64,000 nucleotides of DNA, taken from positions 7,450,001-7,514,000 of the forward strand of contig CM075675.1 of assembly GCA_037962975.1 (NCBI GenBank), in the 5' to 3' direction. This document shows, piece after piece, positions 35,785 through 47,781 of this stretch (positions are counted from its first letter, which is position 1; each line of letters begins with the position of its first letter). Position numbers and translations under genes: made by a program. The DNA comes from Clitoria ternatea. Its lineage: Eukaryota; Streptophyta; Magnoliopsida; Fabales; Fabaceae. The notes beneath the pieces are model-generated. The model ran no database searches and was not told where the DNA came from. It was given only the letters and a program-made list of their open reading frames with translations.

Positions 35785-38700
35785 GAGTGCCCTCTCTAAA
35801 TTGAGGATTTCAATGTCCCTAGCCATATGTGATGCCACATGTCAAAATTGTGTATCATTTAAGTAACTAGAATTGATGTCCTTAGCCATGTGTCATGTCA
35901 CTGTTAACCAAGTGGCCTCAATTACTCAAGAGGGGGGGTGAATTGAGTATTAAAAATTTTACTATGAATGCTTTTGAAATTGATTCTTTAGTTACTATGT
36001 TTATTGAAGAAGATAAGCTTAATGGCAAGTGAACACAAATTATGCACAAGTCAAGATAATAAGTACTTAAAAGGTCTAAGTAATAATCAAGATATAGAAT
36101 CAAATTAATCACAAAGAAATTTATGAGACTTTTAGAAAGATTAATGAAAGAGTGTTACTTAAAGTCAAGTTCAACAATGTTAATCAAAATAGTTTGCAAC
36201 TTAGTATAACATGCACTTAGTCCAAGTTAATGAAACAATGAATCAAGCAAGCAACTTAAGTACACAAATTAAATGAGTTTAGGGAAGAGAGATTTGCAAA
36301 CCGATATATACGAGTTCCACCACGCCGGTGTACGTCTCGCCTCTAAGCAACCCACTTAGAGGATTTCCACTATTGTAGATTAGAGATACACTTTGAGCAA
36401 TTACGACTTCCTAGTGTCCCACACTCAAGAATCCAATCCTCACAAGTACAAGGGCACCCCACCCAATCTCTCAATCTCACAATTACAAGGTTGAAACCCA
36501 ACCCAAAGCTTCTAAGGTGTTTGGTGTTTGAGTATACAAGGAAACTCTCTCAATAGAGTGGATATACAACTTTAAAGCTTACACAAGATAATAACTCTCA
36601 AGGAGAGGATATGCAAATTACGTACACAATATAATTTCCCCACAAATTAGCTCTCAAAAATAACTTCAAGTAAATATGCCAATCAAGAATAAAGAGAGCA
36701 AGAAGAAGAGCAAGATAATGGAGGGGGAAGAAAGCAAATGGTAATGCTTCAAATGCTTGGTGTAAGTTTTGCCTTCAACTCCTTCTCTATTTATAGGCAA
36801 GGGCACATGCAATTTGTCCAATTTTTAATTCCTCAGAAACATCAATCCACAAAACATTCCATGTTTTGTGTTCCTTGTTTCCATGCACAACTTTCCTGAC
36901 CTTGATTCTTGCTATTTATGTCTCCAATACTCCTTGATTCAATGAATACATGTTTCCATGTTTCTTGCAACTTTGTCAGCATTCAAAATTCGAAATTCAA
37001 ATTTGAACTAAATAAATCTATTCATGTGAAATATGAATTGATTTATTTATGAAAATTTGAAGATTCTGGGCAATTTGGAACGTATGAATATATTTAACTC
37101 GTTTTAGCCCTCTTTGATATTTGTTCAATCATGGCTCCAATTCTTTGATCCTTAGGCACTTTGATAAATTTATTTCACTGAATTTGTGCTTCTTTAAATG
37201 CCTATAATTATTTCTTTGAAGTTCATCAATTTTGGCCACATCAAACATAATTAATTCGTCCTTAATCATTTATGTTTGATCCTTCATTTGTTGTGTCATT
37301 ATCAAAACCTACATCAACATAAAAACACAGCCACATGTCAAAATCATGTGTGATTTAAGCAACTAGAATAGATGAACATAATCGTGTCTAGCAATCGGTC
37401 ACTTGTAAATAGTCAACGCATTAAAACATTTTATATGCCCAAAATCTGAATGTGACAAGGCTTAATTTCATAACACATTAGAGAGAAAAGAAGAGTTTCA
37501 CCACTACACTACTTGACACATTTAAAAATATGACAACTATATATAGTTATATTATATTTGTAGAATGTATATCCGTTAATAAAATCTATCTATGAAATAA
37601 ACAATTTTATCCTTTTTCATTTAGTATAAAAATCAAAATTAATGAACGAAAAAAGACGAGAATATTTATTTTGCAAATAAATTATATTAATAGATGTACA
37701 TTCTACAAATATAATATAACAATATATGATTATACTATATATCTTAAATGTAACCTAGTGGTAAGACTCATCTTCCATCTCCTACTCAAATTGAATGCTT
37801 CAGATGCTATCTTAGAATCCAAACAAAAATGATGGTTTGAAAAAATATATGGCATAGATAAAGTTAACACGTGGCTAGAGACTAATACATGTGGCATAAA
37901 TTCAATTGACACATGGCTAGGAGGCCAAGGGCATTAGAGCCCTTAATTTACTACGCTTAGCAACCAGTCAAACCAGTCAATCATAAATAGTCAACATGAT
38001 AAAATAATTATATGTTAAATTTTAAGTGTAACAAGGTTTGATCCTCTAACATATAGGAGATAGAAGAGGAGCCTTAACAAATTGAGGGCATATATCATAA
38101 ATTTTTCCAGGAATAGATGCTCTCAGCCACGTGTGTGATTTAAACAACTGGAATGGATGCCCTTAGTTACATGTCAACTGAATTTATACCACATGTATTA
38201 GTCTCTAGCCATATGTCAACTCAATCTATGCCACATATTTTTCTAAGTCATCATTTTTGTTTGGACTCTAAGATAGCATCTGAAGCATTCAATTTGAGTA
38301 GGAGAAAAGAAGAGTCTCACCACTAGGTTACATTTAAGAGATGTAATATAACCATATATTGTTATATTATATTCGTAGAATGTAAATCTATTAATATAAT
38401 TTATTTGCAAAATAAATATTCCCGCCCTTTTCCATTCATTAATTTTAATTTTACTTTTAATTTTTATACTAAATGAAAAAAGACAAAAATGTTTATTTTA
38501 TAGATAGATTTTATTAATGGATATGCATTCTACTAATATAATATAACTATATATAGTTGCATCATATTTTTTGAATGTGTCAAGTAGTTTAGTGGTGAGA
38601 CTCTTCTTTTCTCTCTAATGTCTTACGGGGTCAAGCCTTGTCACATTCAAATTTTGACATATAAAATGTTTTAATGCATTGACTATTTATAAGTGAACAA

Positions 38701-38814
38701 TTGCTAGCCACAATCATGTCCATCAATTCTAGATATTTAAATCACACACAATTTTGATACGTGGCTTGACATATGGCTAGGGGTATTAAAACCCTTAATT
38801 TAAAGAGGGTATCC
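35785..38814. mobile_element. Fold-back structure, about 3 kb, with nested palindromes
   Basis: The left end gagtgccctctctaaatt... and the right end ...aatttaaagagggtatcc are inverted copies, continuing into CCCTAGCCATATG on both sides. Two long arms (about 37325-38040 and 38080-38790) are inverted copies of each other, with paired blocks such as the gaatgcttcagatgctatctt block at about 37790 and its complement at about 38275. The terminal block gccacatgtcaaaat is present twice on the left, at about 35838 and 37330, flanking a copia LTR. I could not find a convincing target duplication. It is probably a non-autonomous DNA transposon (Mutator-like or fold-back), with no coding capacity. Confidence 0.75.
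35902..37319 (-). mobile_element. Copia-type solo LTR (1418 bp) inside the fold-back
   Basis: In minus-strand sense it starts TGTTGATGTAGGTTTTGATA and ends in CCCCCCCTCTTGAG...GTTAACA. Both the start and the C-run followed by a short tail are typical of plant copia LTR ends. A promoter TATA box with cctataaatagagaagga lies on the minus strand at about 36780-36797, roughly 530 bp from the LTR start. No gag or pol is adjacent. The flanking five-base sequences (gtcac and taaaa) do not match, so a target duplication is not shown and a rearrangement is possible. Confidence 0.7.
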
Positions 38815-39204
38815 AACCAAAACCCATTTGAAAAACCATAACCATGATCTGGCCTAGATAAGACTCTAAAGTTACCTTAGATTTTCTTATTTTTTTATTA
38901 CATTCTTATTGACATCAATGAGTGGTAGCTACAAATGCAAAGAAACTACTTGCCATATTTTATTAAAAGAATTCAAAATAAAATATTATGGTGGTTTAAA
39001 AAAGGCAGTTTTGGGGGTTAATACTCGTTAAGAATGTTCTAATTAGATTCTGACATTTAGTGAAACATTTGTGACACCTATGGAATTGACACTTATTTTA
39101 GGTGTCGGAAAATAAGTTTATAGTGATTATAAATCGTAAAAGTTGTGATTTTAATTGTTAAAAATCATAATTTTTTCTTCTATTTCTCAACCTCTTAAAA
39201 TGTC

Positions 39205-41241
39205 AATGAAGTTGGAAGCTTCCATGGCTTGGCAATTCTATAGAAGATTTGTTAGAGATTTCTCTACCTTGGCTCTTATTTAAATGAGTTGGTTAAGAAA
39301 AATGTTCCTTTTGTTTGGGTACCAATGCAAGAGAAATCCTTTAATAAATTAAAGGATAAACTCACTCATTCTCCCATTTTAGCATTTTCAAAGTTTTCAA
39401 AAACATTTGAGCTTGAGTGTGATGCATCCAACATTGGCATAGGTGTTGTGTTATTACAAGAAGGTCACCCTATTGCATTTTTTAGTAAAAAATTCAATGG
39501 GGCTGCTTTAAAGTATCCCATGACAAAGAATTCTATGCTTTAATTAGATCCCTACAAACTTGGGAATATTACTTGATCCCTAAAGAGTTTGTAATTCATA
39601 GTGATCACCAATTACTTAAATACATAAAAGGGAACATAAGTTAAACAAAAAAATGCTAAATGGGTTGAGTTCTTGGAATAATTTCCTAATGCCATTAAGT
39701 GCAAGAATGGAAAGGCCAATGTGGTGGTAGATGCTTTATATAGAAGGCATAATTTATTATCTTCCCTTGGAGCTAAATTACATGGACTTAATGAAATAAA
39801 GCAATTGTATTCAAGTGACATAGATTTTTATATAATCTACCACTCCCATGGATCAACCACTTCTAATCATGGGTTCCATATTTTAGATGGTTTTCTCTTT
39901 AAAGCCAACAAAATTTGTATTCCTAGAGGATCCATGAGAGAACTTTTGCTAAGAGGGAGTCATGAGGGAGGACTTGTCGGCCATTTTGGTAGGGATAAAA
40001 CTTTATCAACTCTAAATGAACATTGTCCTAAAATGAAAAGAGATGTACAAAGACTATATTCAAGGTATTTTACCTATAAAAAGGCCAAGTCAAAACTTTC
40101 ACCTAATGGTCTTTACAACTCCTTTACCTACACCAAATGCTCCTTGGGTTAATATTTCTATGGATTTTGTGCTTGGATTGCCTAGGGCCCAATGAGATAT
40201 GGATTCTATCTTTGTTGTGGTCGATAGATTTGGTAAGATGGCTCACTTCATTCCTTGCCATAAAGTTGATGATACAAGTCATATTACTAAATTGTTTTTC
40301 AAAGAAATTATGAGATTGCATAAGATCCCTAAAACCATTATTTCTGATAAGGATACCAAGTTCCTTAGCCACTTTTGGAAAACACTTTGGGCTAAGTTAA
40401 AAACTAGGCTTCTCTTTTCAACCACATGTCATCCATAAATAGATAGTTAAACAGAGGTAGTTAACAGGACCCTTTCTACTCTTTTGAGGGTCTTAGATAA
40501 AAAGAATGTTAAAGCATGGGATGAATGCTTACCTCATATTGAATTTTCTTATAATAGGATATAATCCACTCCATAACTAAACATAGTCTATTTGAAATGG
40601 TTTATGGATTTAACCCTCTCACTCTACTTAACCTTTTGCCCATTGAAGTTTTCTGACTCCTTCCTCTACTTGGATGGAGAGGTAAAGGCATAATTTATAA
40701 ATGATTTTCATGAGAAGGTTAAAAATCAAATTCAATATAAAAATAAAAACTAAGCTCATTGTACAAATAAACATAGGAAAAAAGTTATGTTTAATAGTGG
40801 TGATTGGGTTTGGCTACATCTATGGAAAAAGAGATTCCCTAACATTAGAAAGTCTAAACTTAATCCAAGAGGCGATAGTCCTTTTCAAATTGTTTAGAAA
40901 ATTAATAATAATGCCTATGTACTTGACATTCCTAGTTAGTATGGGGTCAGTGTAATGTGTCTGACTTAACTTCCTTTGATATAGATGATTATAAGGACAA
41001 TCAAGACTTGAGGACAAATTTTTCAGAAGAAGGAGAGCATAACAAGGACATGACCCAGGAGGATCCCATCATTACCTTAGATAAAGGCTTGGAGACTTTT
41101 AGTGGGCCTTTAACAATGTCAAGATCCAAGAAGGCAAAGGACATTACACACAAAGTCCTAACTTTCTTTTTTGTCACCAAGCATAGGCCCAAACCTAATG
41201 ATTCTCACTTGAAGACCCTTTCCTTACTTGTAATATTTTAG
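39205..41241 (+). pseudogene. Ty3/gypsy pol remnant (RT end, RNase H, integrase, C-terminal tail)
   Basis: The piece starts in the RT thumb (FYRRFVRDFS after a frameshift). It runs through RNase H (FELECDASNIGIGVVLLQEGHPIAFFSKK) and integrase. The integrase zinc region keeps HEGGLVGHFGRDK, but both Cys of the CxxC pair are Tyr (YFTYKKAKSK). The core shows VNISMDFV, IISDKDTKF and TEVVNRTL, so the DDE residues can be traced despite stops at about 40195, 40438 and 40448. The tail has GPLTMSRSKKAKD, which resembles the end of CRM/Reina-type chromovirus pol. More than ten stops or frameshifts are visible. Its 5' part (gag, protease, RT fingers) is absent to the left. Confidence 0.9.
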
Positions 41242-41244
41242 AGA

Positions 41245-41640
41245 ATTAGGTCTTTGAGTGTTGTAAACATCACTTTTACACATATTATAGTTCATTTTAG
41301 GATTAGAAAACCCATAAGGCCTTAGGGTTGAGTCTTACATGACCATTTTTGCTTATAGGTCACTTTTTTCGGCCTTGTATTTGGCTACTTTTTCTGTATC
41401 TTAACATTTTTGGGCCTAAGGAGTAGCCTAAGCTCATTCATGGCCAAAACTAGATAGTCTATATAAGGCCTTGCTTCTATTGTAAACACACCCTTAGATC
41501 TTGAATACAAGTGAATTTTATGAGAAAATGAGTGCATCATTTCCTCTCATTTAGGGTGGATCACCTTAGTCTAGAGCAAGCTCTCCAATGGCTCTACCCT
41601 CTACTGGTGGCGGGAATTGAGGCTTATCCTCTAGGTGGGA
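41245..41640 (+). repeat. Possible 3' LTR remnant of the plus-strand gypsy
   Basis: Directly downstream of the pol tail lies a stretch with TATA-like tagtctatataaggcc (about 41454-41469) and ggcctaaggagtagcctaag phrases. It resembles the reverse complement of 44454-45108 in layout (gggccttgtgtggctgtattttt versus cggccttgtatttggctac). Boundaries and a partner are not resolved. Confidence 0.4.
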
Positions 41641-41999
41641 TGTCAACCATTTTCCTTTCCATAACCATTCCATTATTCATTCTTTTTCATCTTTTCCTTT
41701 CCCTTTAAAAAAACAAGTTTCGTGTACTTGTTTCTATTTCATCATTTCACTTCCTTTAAGTCATAAAGCTTTCGTGTGCTTTTTATGTTAAAGAGAAGAA
41801 AAGAAAGTAAGAATTAAAGAGAAAAGAAGAAAAAGACTAGATCCATCTATAACTTTTTTAGTTTATCCAACCTTGGTCTATATCATTAGGCCTAAAAGGT
41901 TTGTTGTCCCCTTTAAAGTAGGAGTCTCTTTCATTCAAGTGACTCTCCACCCTGGTGCATTAATGGAAGAGCTCTTCAATACCAACATGAGGTAATAGC

Positions 42000-42690
42000 T
42001 CAACCCTTTGTTTTATTTCCCTATTTAGACCATGTAAGAACCTATACATTAGGGTTTCTCATCTTCTTCTATGTTTTCCTAATCATAACTACCTCTAGAA
42101 ATTTATAGTAATCTTCTACACTTTTTGAACTCTGGGTTAGCTTATTGAGTTTAGCCAATAATTATCCATGTAGTAAGAGGCACATACCATTTGCATAGTA
42201 AGGCCTTGAGGTCTTCCCAGTCATCTATTGGTAGAAAATTATCTCCTTTTCATTCTTTGTAGACCTAAGTTCACCAAATAAGGGCATAATTTTAAAACGA
42301 GAGGGTGGCTATATTAGTTTTCTTTTCATGTTTAATATTGTGAGAGATGAAGCATTGTTCCACTTTCATTTCCCATTCTAAGTATACCTCAACATCACGT
42401 TTCCCATGAAATGGGGAAACATTTAGTTTGACTTTCCTATGTCCCTTATCATCATGGTGTCGATGATGTCTCCTTGGTCGTTCCTCTTCCTCACTTTAAT
42501 TATGTTTATTATGTCTAGAATGTCTTCTATGGTGAGGTCTATGTTCCCTATGGCTATTTCTTTACCTTGCCTCCCTGTTCTCTATATGATCTAACCTAGT
42601 GTTCATAGCATTTAGTTGTTCAAGAATGACTGTCATGTGGGAAAGAGTGTTATCTCTTTCTCACTCGCTATAAGAAGACATGTTATCTAT
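42000..42690 (-). pseudogene. Ty3/gypsy gag remnant
   Basis: Read on the minus strand, about 42690-42580 encodes HMTVILEQLNAMNTRLDHIE. It continues with basic His/Arg-rich sequence (RPHHRRHSRHNKHN), then KVKLNVSPFHGKRDVEVYLE and EWEMKVEQCF. The pattern I/V-PxFHGK-D-E-YLEWE is the capsid start of CRM/Reina-type gag. Stops and missing bases are present. The strand is opposite to the pol remnant at 39205-41241, so the two do not form one normal element. Confidence 0.8.
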
Positions 42691-44436
42691 CCTAAAATGT
42701 AGAATGATTAAGAGATAAGATAATAGTAGATTGGCAAGGAAATAAAGCAAGCAAGAAAACTAGAGATAGAGGACAAACAAGTAAGTATGTAACTAGAAAT
42801 AACCTAGAAATCTTATAGGCAATTCTAGTCGGAGATGTAAAATTAAACAATCCTAATATGCAAAGTGTTTTATACTAATCTAGAAAATCAATTAAAGCAA
42901 GACTAGTCATTTGTACATAAAAAGTAAACTAGTATCTAAGCACACTACTCCTAGTTAAACTAACAAAAATCCCAATTAAATTCCAAAGTCTATAGTTTTT
43001 AAGTCCAAATACAAGGACTAAAAAAATTGAAGTAAAGAAATATTTCCTAAAATACAAGGGAAATGAAATACAAATGAAATGAATTAACTATTTTCTATGT
43101 ATTTTTCAAGACAAGCCTTCTAGTGTCTTCAAGTATCTTCAAGATCCTTCAAGTTCAAAGGAATCCACCAAGCTACACAAAACACTTAAACTTAAAGCAA
43201 AATTGGTTAGTAAAAAATTTATTTTTGGAAATTATTTTTTTTGTCACTTTAGTGTTTACACTCTTCACTCAAGGTGTTTACACTCAAGTCCTTTCAAAAA
43301 GAATTCCCAAGTTTGCTTAGAACACAACTCAATCCTTACCTTTTGTTCCAAGATGTTACCCTATAGATGGAAGTGATTGTCTTATCTCAAGAATTGTAAA
43401 GAAGTGAAAACTTTAGGATAAAACTCTAGGCTAAAAAAGACAAACAATAAAAGGTAAAGTTAAAAGGTAAACCAAGTTGGAGTTTATGAGACAAACTTGA
43501 ATATGACAAGCAATAAAGGGTAAAAAGAATGAAACTACAAAGAAAGGAATCAATGAGACAAACCAAGAATGAAACAAAATTAAATGCAACCAATAAACAC
43601 AAGCACTCAAAAGATCACCTAGAAACTCTAGAATTTAGAGTTCAATTCAACCAATTTTTTTAATAGCACTTAAACATCACCAATTTATACTGCAAATATC
43701 CAATTAAAAAGGCAAACAAATAATGAATTAAGGCCTACACAAAATACCACATGTTGCTGTTTTTATATTTTTCTTTTCACTTTTTCATTACTTTATACTT
43801 TGTTTATACAACAACCAAATAATTAAGAACGGCTCTGAAAGAATTCACCTAAAAATTTACACAAAAATAGAGAAAGAATGGTCAAAGGTGAAGTTTAACC
43901 AAGCAAATCAATTAACAAAAAGCATGCAAAGATCAATAAAAGATTCTAAGAATCAAGAAAAGATTTCAAAGATTAATAAAAGATCCTAAGAATCAAAAAG
44001 ATTACAAAGATCAATAAAAGATCCTAGAATCAAGAAAAGATTGCAAAGATTAATAAAAGATCTTAAGAATCAAAAAGATTGCAAAGATCAATACAAGATC
44101 CTAGGAATCTAAAAGATTGCAAAAATCAATAAAAGATTCTAAGAATCAAGAAAAAAGATTGTAAAGATCAATAAAAGATCCTAAGAATCAAGAAAAAGAT
44201 TACACAGATCAATAAAAGATCCTAAGAATCAAAAAGATTGCAAAAATAATAGCATGTAGTGTAAAGATCATACATAAAAAGGACATGATTCTTGAATCTT
44301 TTCGCATAATTAAACATGGAATTAAGGGAAACATGTACACGGCTTTGGAATATGATGTAACATGTACCAAATTCAAAACATAAAGGAAAAGACAAAAGCC
44401 AAAAAGAAAAAAAGAAAAAGGAAAGGTATAAGACTA
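42691..44436. other. Gypsy leader between primer-binding site and gag (minus strand)
   Basis: This non-coding stretch of about 1.7 kb between the gag remnant and the PBS at 44440-44451 includes the tandem array at 43930-44245. No ORF here is convincing. Confidence 0.5.
43930..44245. repeat. Tandem array of 30-37-bp units (gatcaataaaagatcc...)
   Basis: About nine degenerate copies of agatcaataaaagatcctaagaatcaaaaagattgcaa in direct order. Units differ in length and sequence, and no unique spacers separate them. The array lies in the leader of the minus-strand gypsy remnant. Confidence 0.9.
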
Positions 44437-44439
44437 CTG

Positions 44440-44451
44440 ATACCACTTTAT
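44440..44451 (-). promoter_or_regulatory. Primer-binding site of the minus-strand gypsy remnant
   Basis: Minus-strand sense TGGTATCAGTAG matches the initiator-tRNA-Met type in its first nine bases. It lies two bases from the LTR end tgcctaca (plus strand tgtaggca at 44454). Confidence 0.75.
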
Positions 44452-44453
44452 GT

Positions 44454-45108
44454 AGGCAAAGCCTACTTTGAGAAGAGAGGATCTAGTTTTCCTTGCTTTT
44501 CTTCTAGGAGTTCCAATTGCCTTATTGAATCTTAGAGATGGAGAAGCCTTGGGAGTGTGGTGGACGAAATTGAGAAGGAAGAAAAATAAGGGAATTAAGT
44601 GGTTATAAGGTGGTTATGGGAGATTAGTGATTTTGTTAGGTGGTTAAAGGTTGTTATAATGGTTAGGAGGAGTTTGTTATGAAGGAGAAGGAGATTTGGA
44701 TGCCACTCCTCTAGGAAGAGATAAACCCTATATCAGCACCCTAAGGGAGGACACCTAAGGATAAGGTATTTGGTGGTGTGCTAAACACAAGGGAGAGACT
44801 AAAAGAGACGGAACTTATTTTCTCACTCTAAATTTGTTCAATTAAATTCCGATGTGTAACTTCGGTCATGCCTATTGGGCCTTGGGGTTCCTTGGCCCAA
44901 ATATCATATCCTAACTAAGAAGGGGCAAAATACAAGCCCAAAAGAAAAGATAATGCATATAAGGCCTAAAAGTGGCCTAAAATGAAAAATACAGCCACAC
45001 AAGGCCCAAACTAAGTCTAATTAATTCCTAAAAAGGTAATATTCCTAACAAAAATATTTACAAAGTAAAAAGAAGGGCTCAGAGAAGGCCAAAGTGAGGC
45101 CTGTGTCA
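44454..45108 (-). repeat. LTR of the minus-strand gypsy remnant
   Basis: Minus-strand sense starts TGACACAGGCCTCAC and ends GTAGGCTTTGCCTACA, followed by the primer site. The 655-bp length and the adjoining PBS identify it as a 5' LTR. A 3' partner is not resolved and no target duplication could be tested. The upstream boundary at 45108 is a best guess from the TG dinucleotide. Confidence 0.65.
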
Positions 45109-47004
45109 CTATATCATGCCAAATACCAAAATCAAGCATCACATTTCATCCCATGTATATACTAGTTATCTAGTTAGTTTACCGACACAATAATTAAATT
45201 CATAATCCATAATATTTACAGGCCACAAGGATAGCTAAAGCTAGTCGATGTGAATTACCAAAACCATTTACGTATGAGTGTATATATTTACAAATGATAA
45301 AACAGTCCCTATCATCCATTTGATTTCCATATAATCCCTTCCAAAGGAATTCACCAAGCATTGCCCTGCTTCATATTCACTAAGCCATAATGTGGAAGAG
45401 TGAGATTATGAATAGATTAAGTACAAAATAAGTAAGGATTACATAAGTACATAGACATTGTCTAGAAACTCATCCAATTTCAAGCATAAGAAGGATGATA
45501 TGTTTGCATATGCCAAACAACATTGATTCATTTAAATAATCTTATGATTTAACTAATTATGTTATGATGGATCCATTCTAATGGTGGGAATTTACTATAG
45601 TGTTACAATTATCATAATCACTTTTTACCAGTACCAAACCGAATTACCCGTTGCAACATAGCACATTGTAACTCGATTATACATAAATTGTGTTACAGGT
45701 TGGCTCTAGAAGACCCTGTTTAAAGTGTGCAAGACCTCTATATGATCTAGGCTCATCAAAAAGCTGGTTCCCACTAGGCTAGCAATCAAGGGACCCTTAC
45801 ATCCTATTGTCGTCTTTTATGCATATGCTGCATGATACATTAATGTTGTTATATTTCATTATACCATACTTTAGGTCTCACATTAATATATGTACTATGT
45901 AACCAGATGTACGGTTATTCATAATCCACAAGGGAATACACATATTGATCCAATACATAATTGGTTTCACCCTCATATAATCATATATAAACATATATCA
46001 TTCCCATAACCTAATTACTTAACCATATTTTTTTTAAATACATTTAATAATAATTAGAGGTGTATTTTATACTAATTAAGGCTAGTGAATTAGTGTAGGT
46101 AAGTACGGGATAGGTGTGGAAGGTACAAAAGGACTAAGAAGCTGAGGTCAAGTGGGTAAAAAAATAGAGCTTATTTGCCTAGGCAACTAGGGCTCTCTTA
46201 GGTGAAATGAGTCTAGTGCCAAACCTCAGGTCACTCGCTTAGGCAAGTGAGACAGTTTTCTGGATTTGCGCCTAAGCAAGTAGGGCTCGCCTAAGCAAAT
46301 TATGTCTAGTGTTGTTTACCATCTCACATGCCTAGGCAAAATAGGCTTGCCTAGGTGAAATTATCAGATCTGGTTATGTAGTAACAGGGCCATATATCAA
46401 ACTTTTATTACCTCACCACTTACCTATATGCAAAACTCCATAATTCTTAACATTTGTTCATAAGTTCCTTCCCCAATTCACGTTTTCAATTTAAACAATC
46501 ATATTCTATCCATTCTACTCCTCAATATTCATAAAGTCACAATGTTTTCACATTTTCAAAACACAAGCATAATTCATCCAATTGTCACCACCAAGCCACA
46601 TTTTGCATAATTTCATCCTAATCATTTTCATTCATCAATCTCCCACACTCACAACACATAGTTCTAATTAATATACCATTTCAATACTCAACATCAAGGC
46701 CCAATTTCAATACAAAATATCAAAACTCAATCCCAATACATAGTTTCAACATACAATAATACTCAATTACAATACACAATCTAATATGCAATATCAAAAT
46801 TTAATCCCAACACACAATTTCAATAATAACATTAATATTTAATTCCAATACATAATTTAACAACCATTATCACAACTAACCTCGACCTATCATTTCAATA
46901 CATCAACTTCACAATCACAATACTTTCTAACAATCCTTCATATACCAACTATCAAAATACCTAACCCAACATATCATTCTACTCATTTTTACCTATTCAT
47001 TACA
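45109..47004. other. AT-rich stretch, probably old LTR sequence, with a TGCCTAGGCA-word cluster
   Basis: No gene is recognised. Between 46170 and 46370 the words gcctaggcaa, cgcttaggcaa, cgcctaagcaa and gcctaggtga occur about eight times. Such half-palindromic words are seen in legume gypsy LTRs (from general knowledge). No LTR ends or target duplication could be placed. Confidence 0.4.
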
Positions 47005-47083
47005 TAATTATTAAAAAGTAAAAATAAATTTCACAATAGTTACATATAATTTATTGAAATTTATTTTACTTTTTAATAATTAT
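47005..47083. repeat. Short hairpin (inverted repeat)
   Basis: aattattaaaaagtaaaa at 47005 and its complement ttttactttttaataatt near 47064 form arms of about 28 bp around a 20-bp loop. It resembles a small MITE or a degenerate terminal repeat; no target duplication is evident. Confidence 0.7.
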
Positions 47084-47781
47084 TGATATGTTATATTTAA
47101 ATATATAACCGAACATAAAAAAATCATTATTAAATATAAAGGATGAAATAAGTAAACAAGAAAGAAAGGAAAAAATTATAGATATATAATGATTGACCTA
47201 ACAAATTATAAGATAGAAGGGAGTTGTAAAATAAATTATAAAGGAAATTTTTAAATTAATAATTCTTACCAAACTAGATATATCTACAAATGACATTATT
47301 ATTACTATTACTACTAAGATTCTCTCACCTCCAAGATTCAAGTGAATCACAGAACCCTGTAAATGTGGAAACAACACATTAGAGGAAAAGAAAAAGAAGT
47401 GCATAGAGAACATGGCTCGTGAGAGATTTGATGTGAGTGTTTTGATTGTGGATAATATTGCAACTATACTTCATTCATTCCAATACAAAGACATGCCTTG
47501 TTGAAGTTTTCCTTAATTATCATATCGTCTGAAGCTCATTAAGAAAGCTTTTTCAATTAAAATACATATTGAAAATCTCTGAAAGATTATTAATGTCGGT
47601 GAATTCCCTTTTTCACACCCGTAATAGGAAGAAAGAAAGCTTCTTGAACTAGAATGTGTATTGAAAATATCTGAAAGATTATCACGCCTCCGCACCACAC
47701 ACACACGTACACATATATTTTGCATGTGTTTGTCCTTTCTTTTATGGGAAGCTATTGGATATACAACTTTAGTATTTTAGA

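Noticed and set aside
43930..44245. CRISPR-like repeat array
   Set aside because: Units abut with no unique spacers of constant length, units drift in sequence, and the context is a plant retroelement leader.
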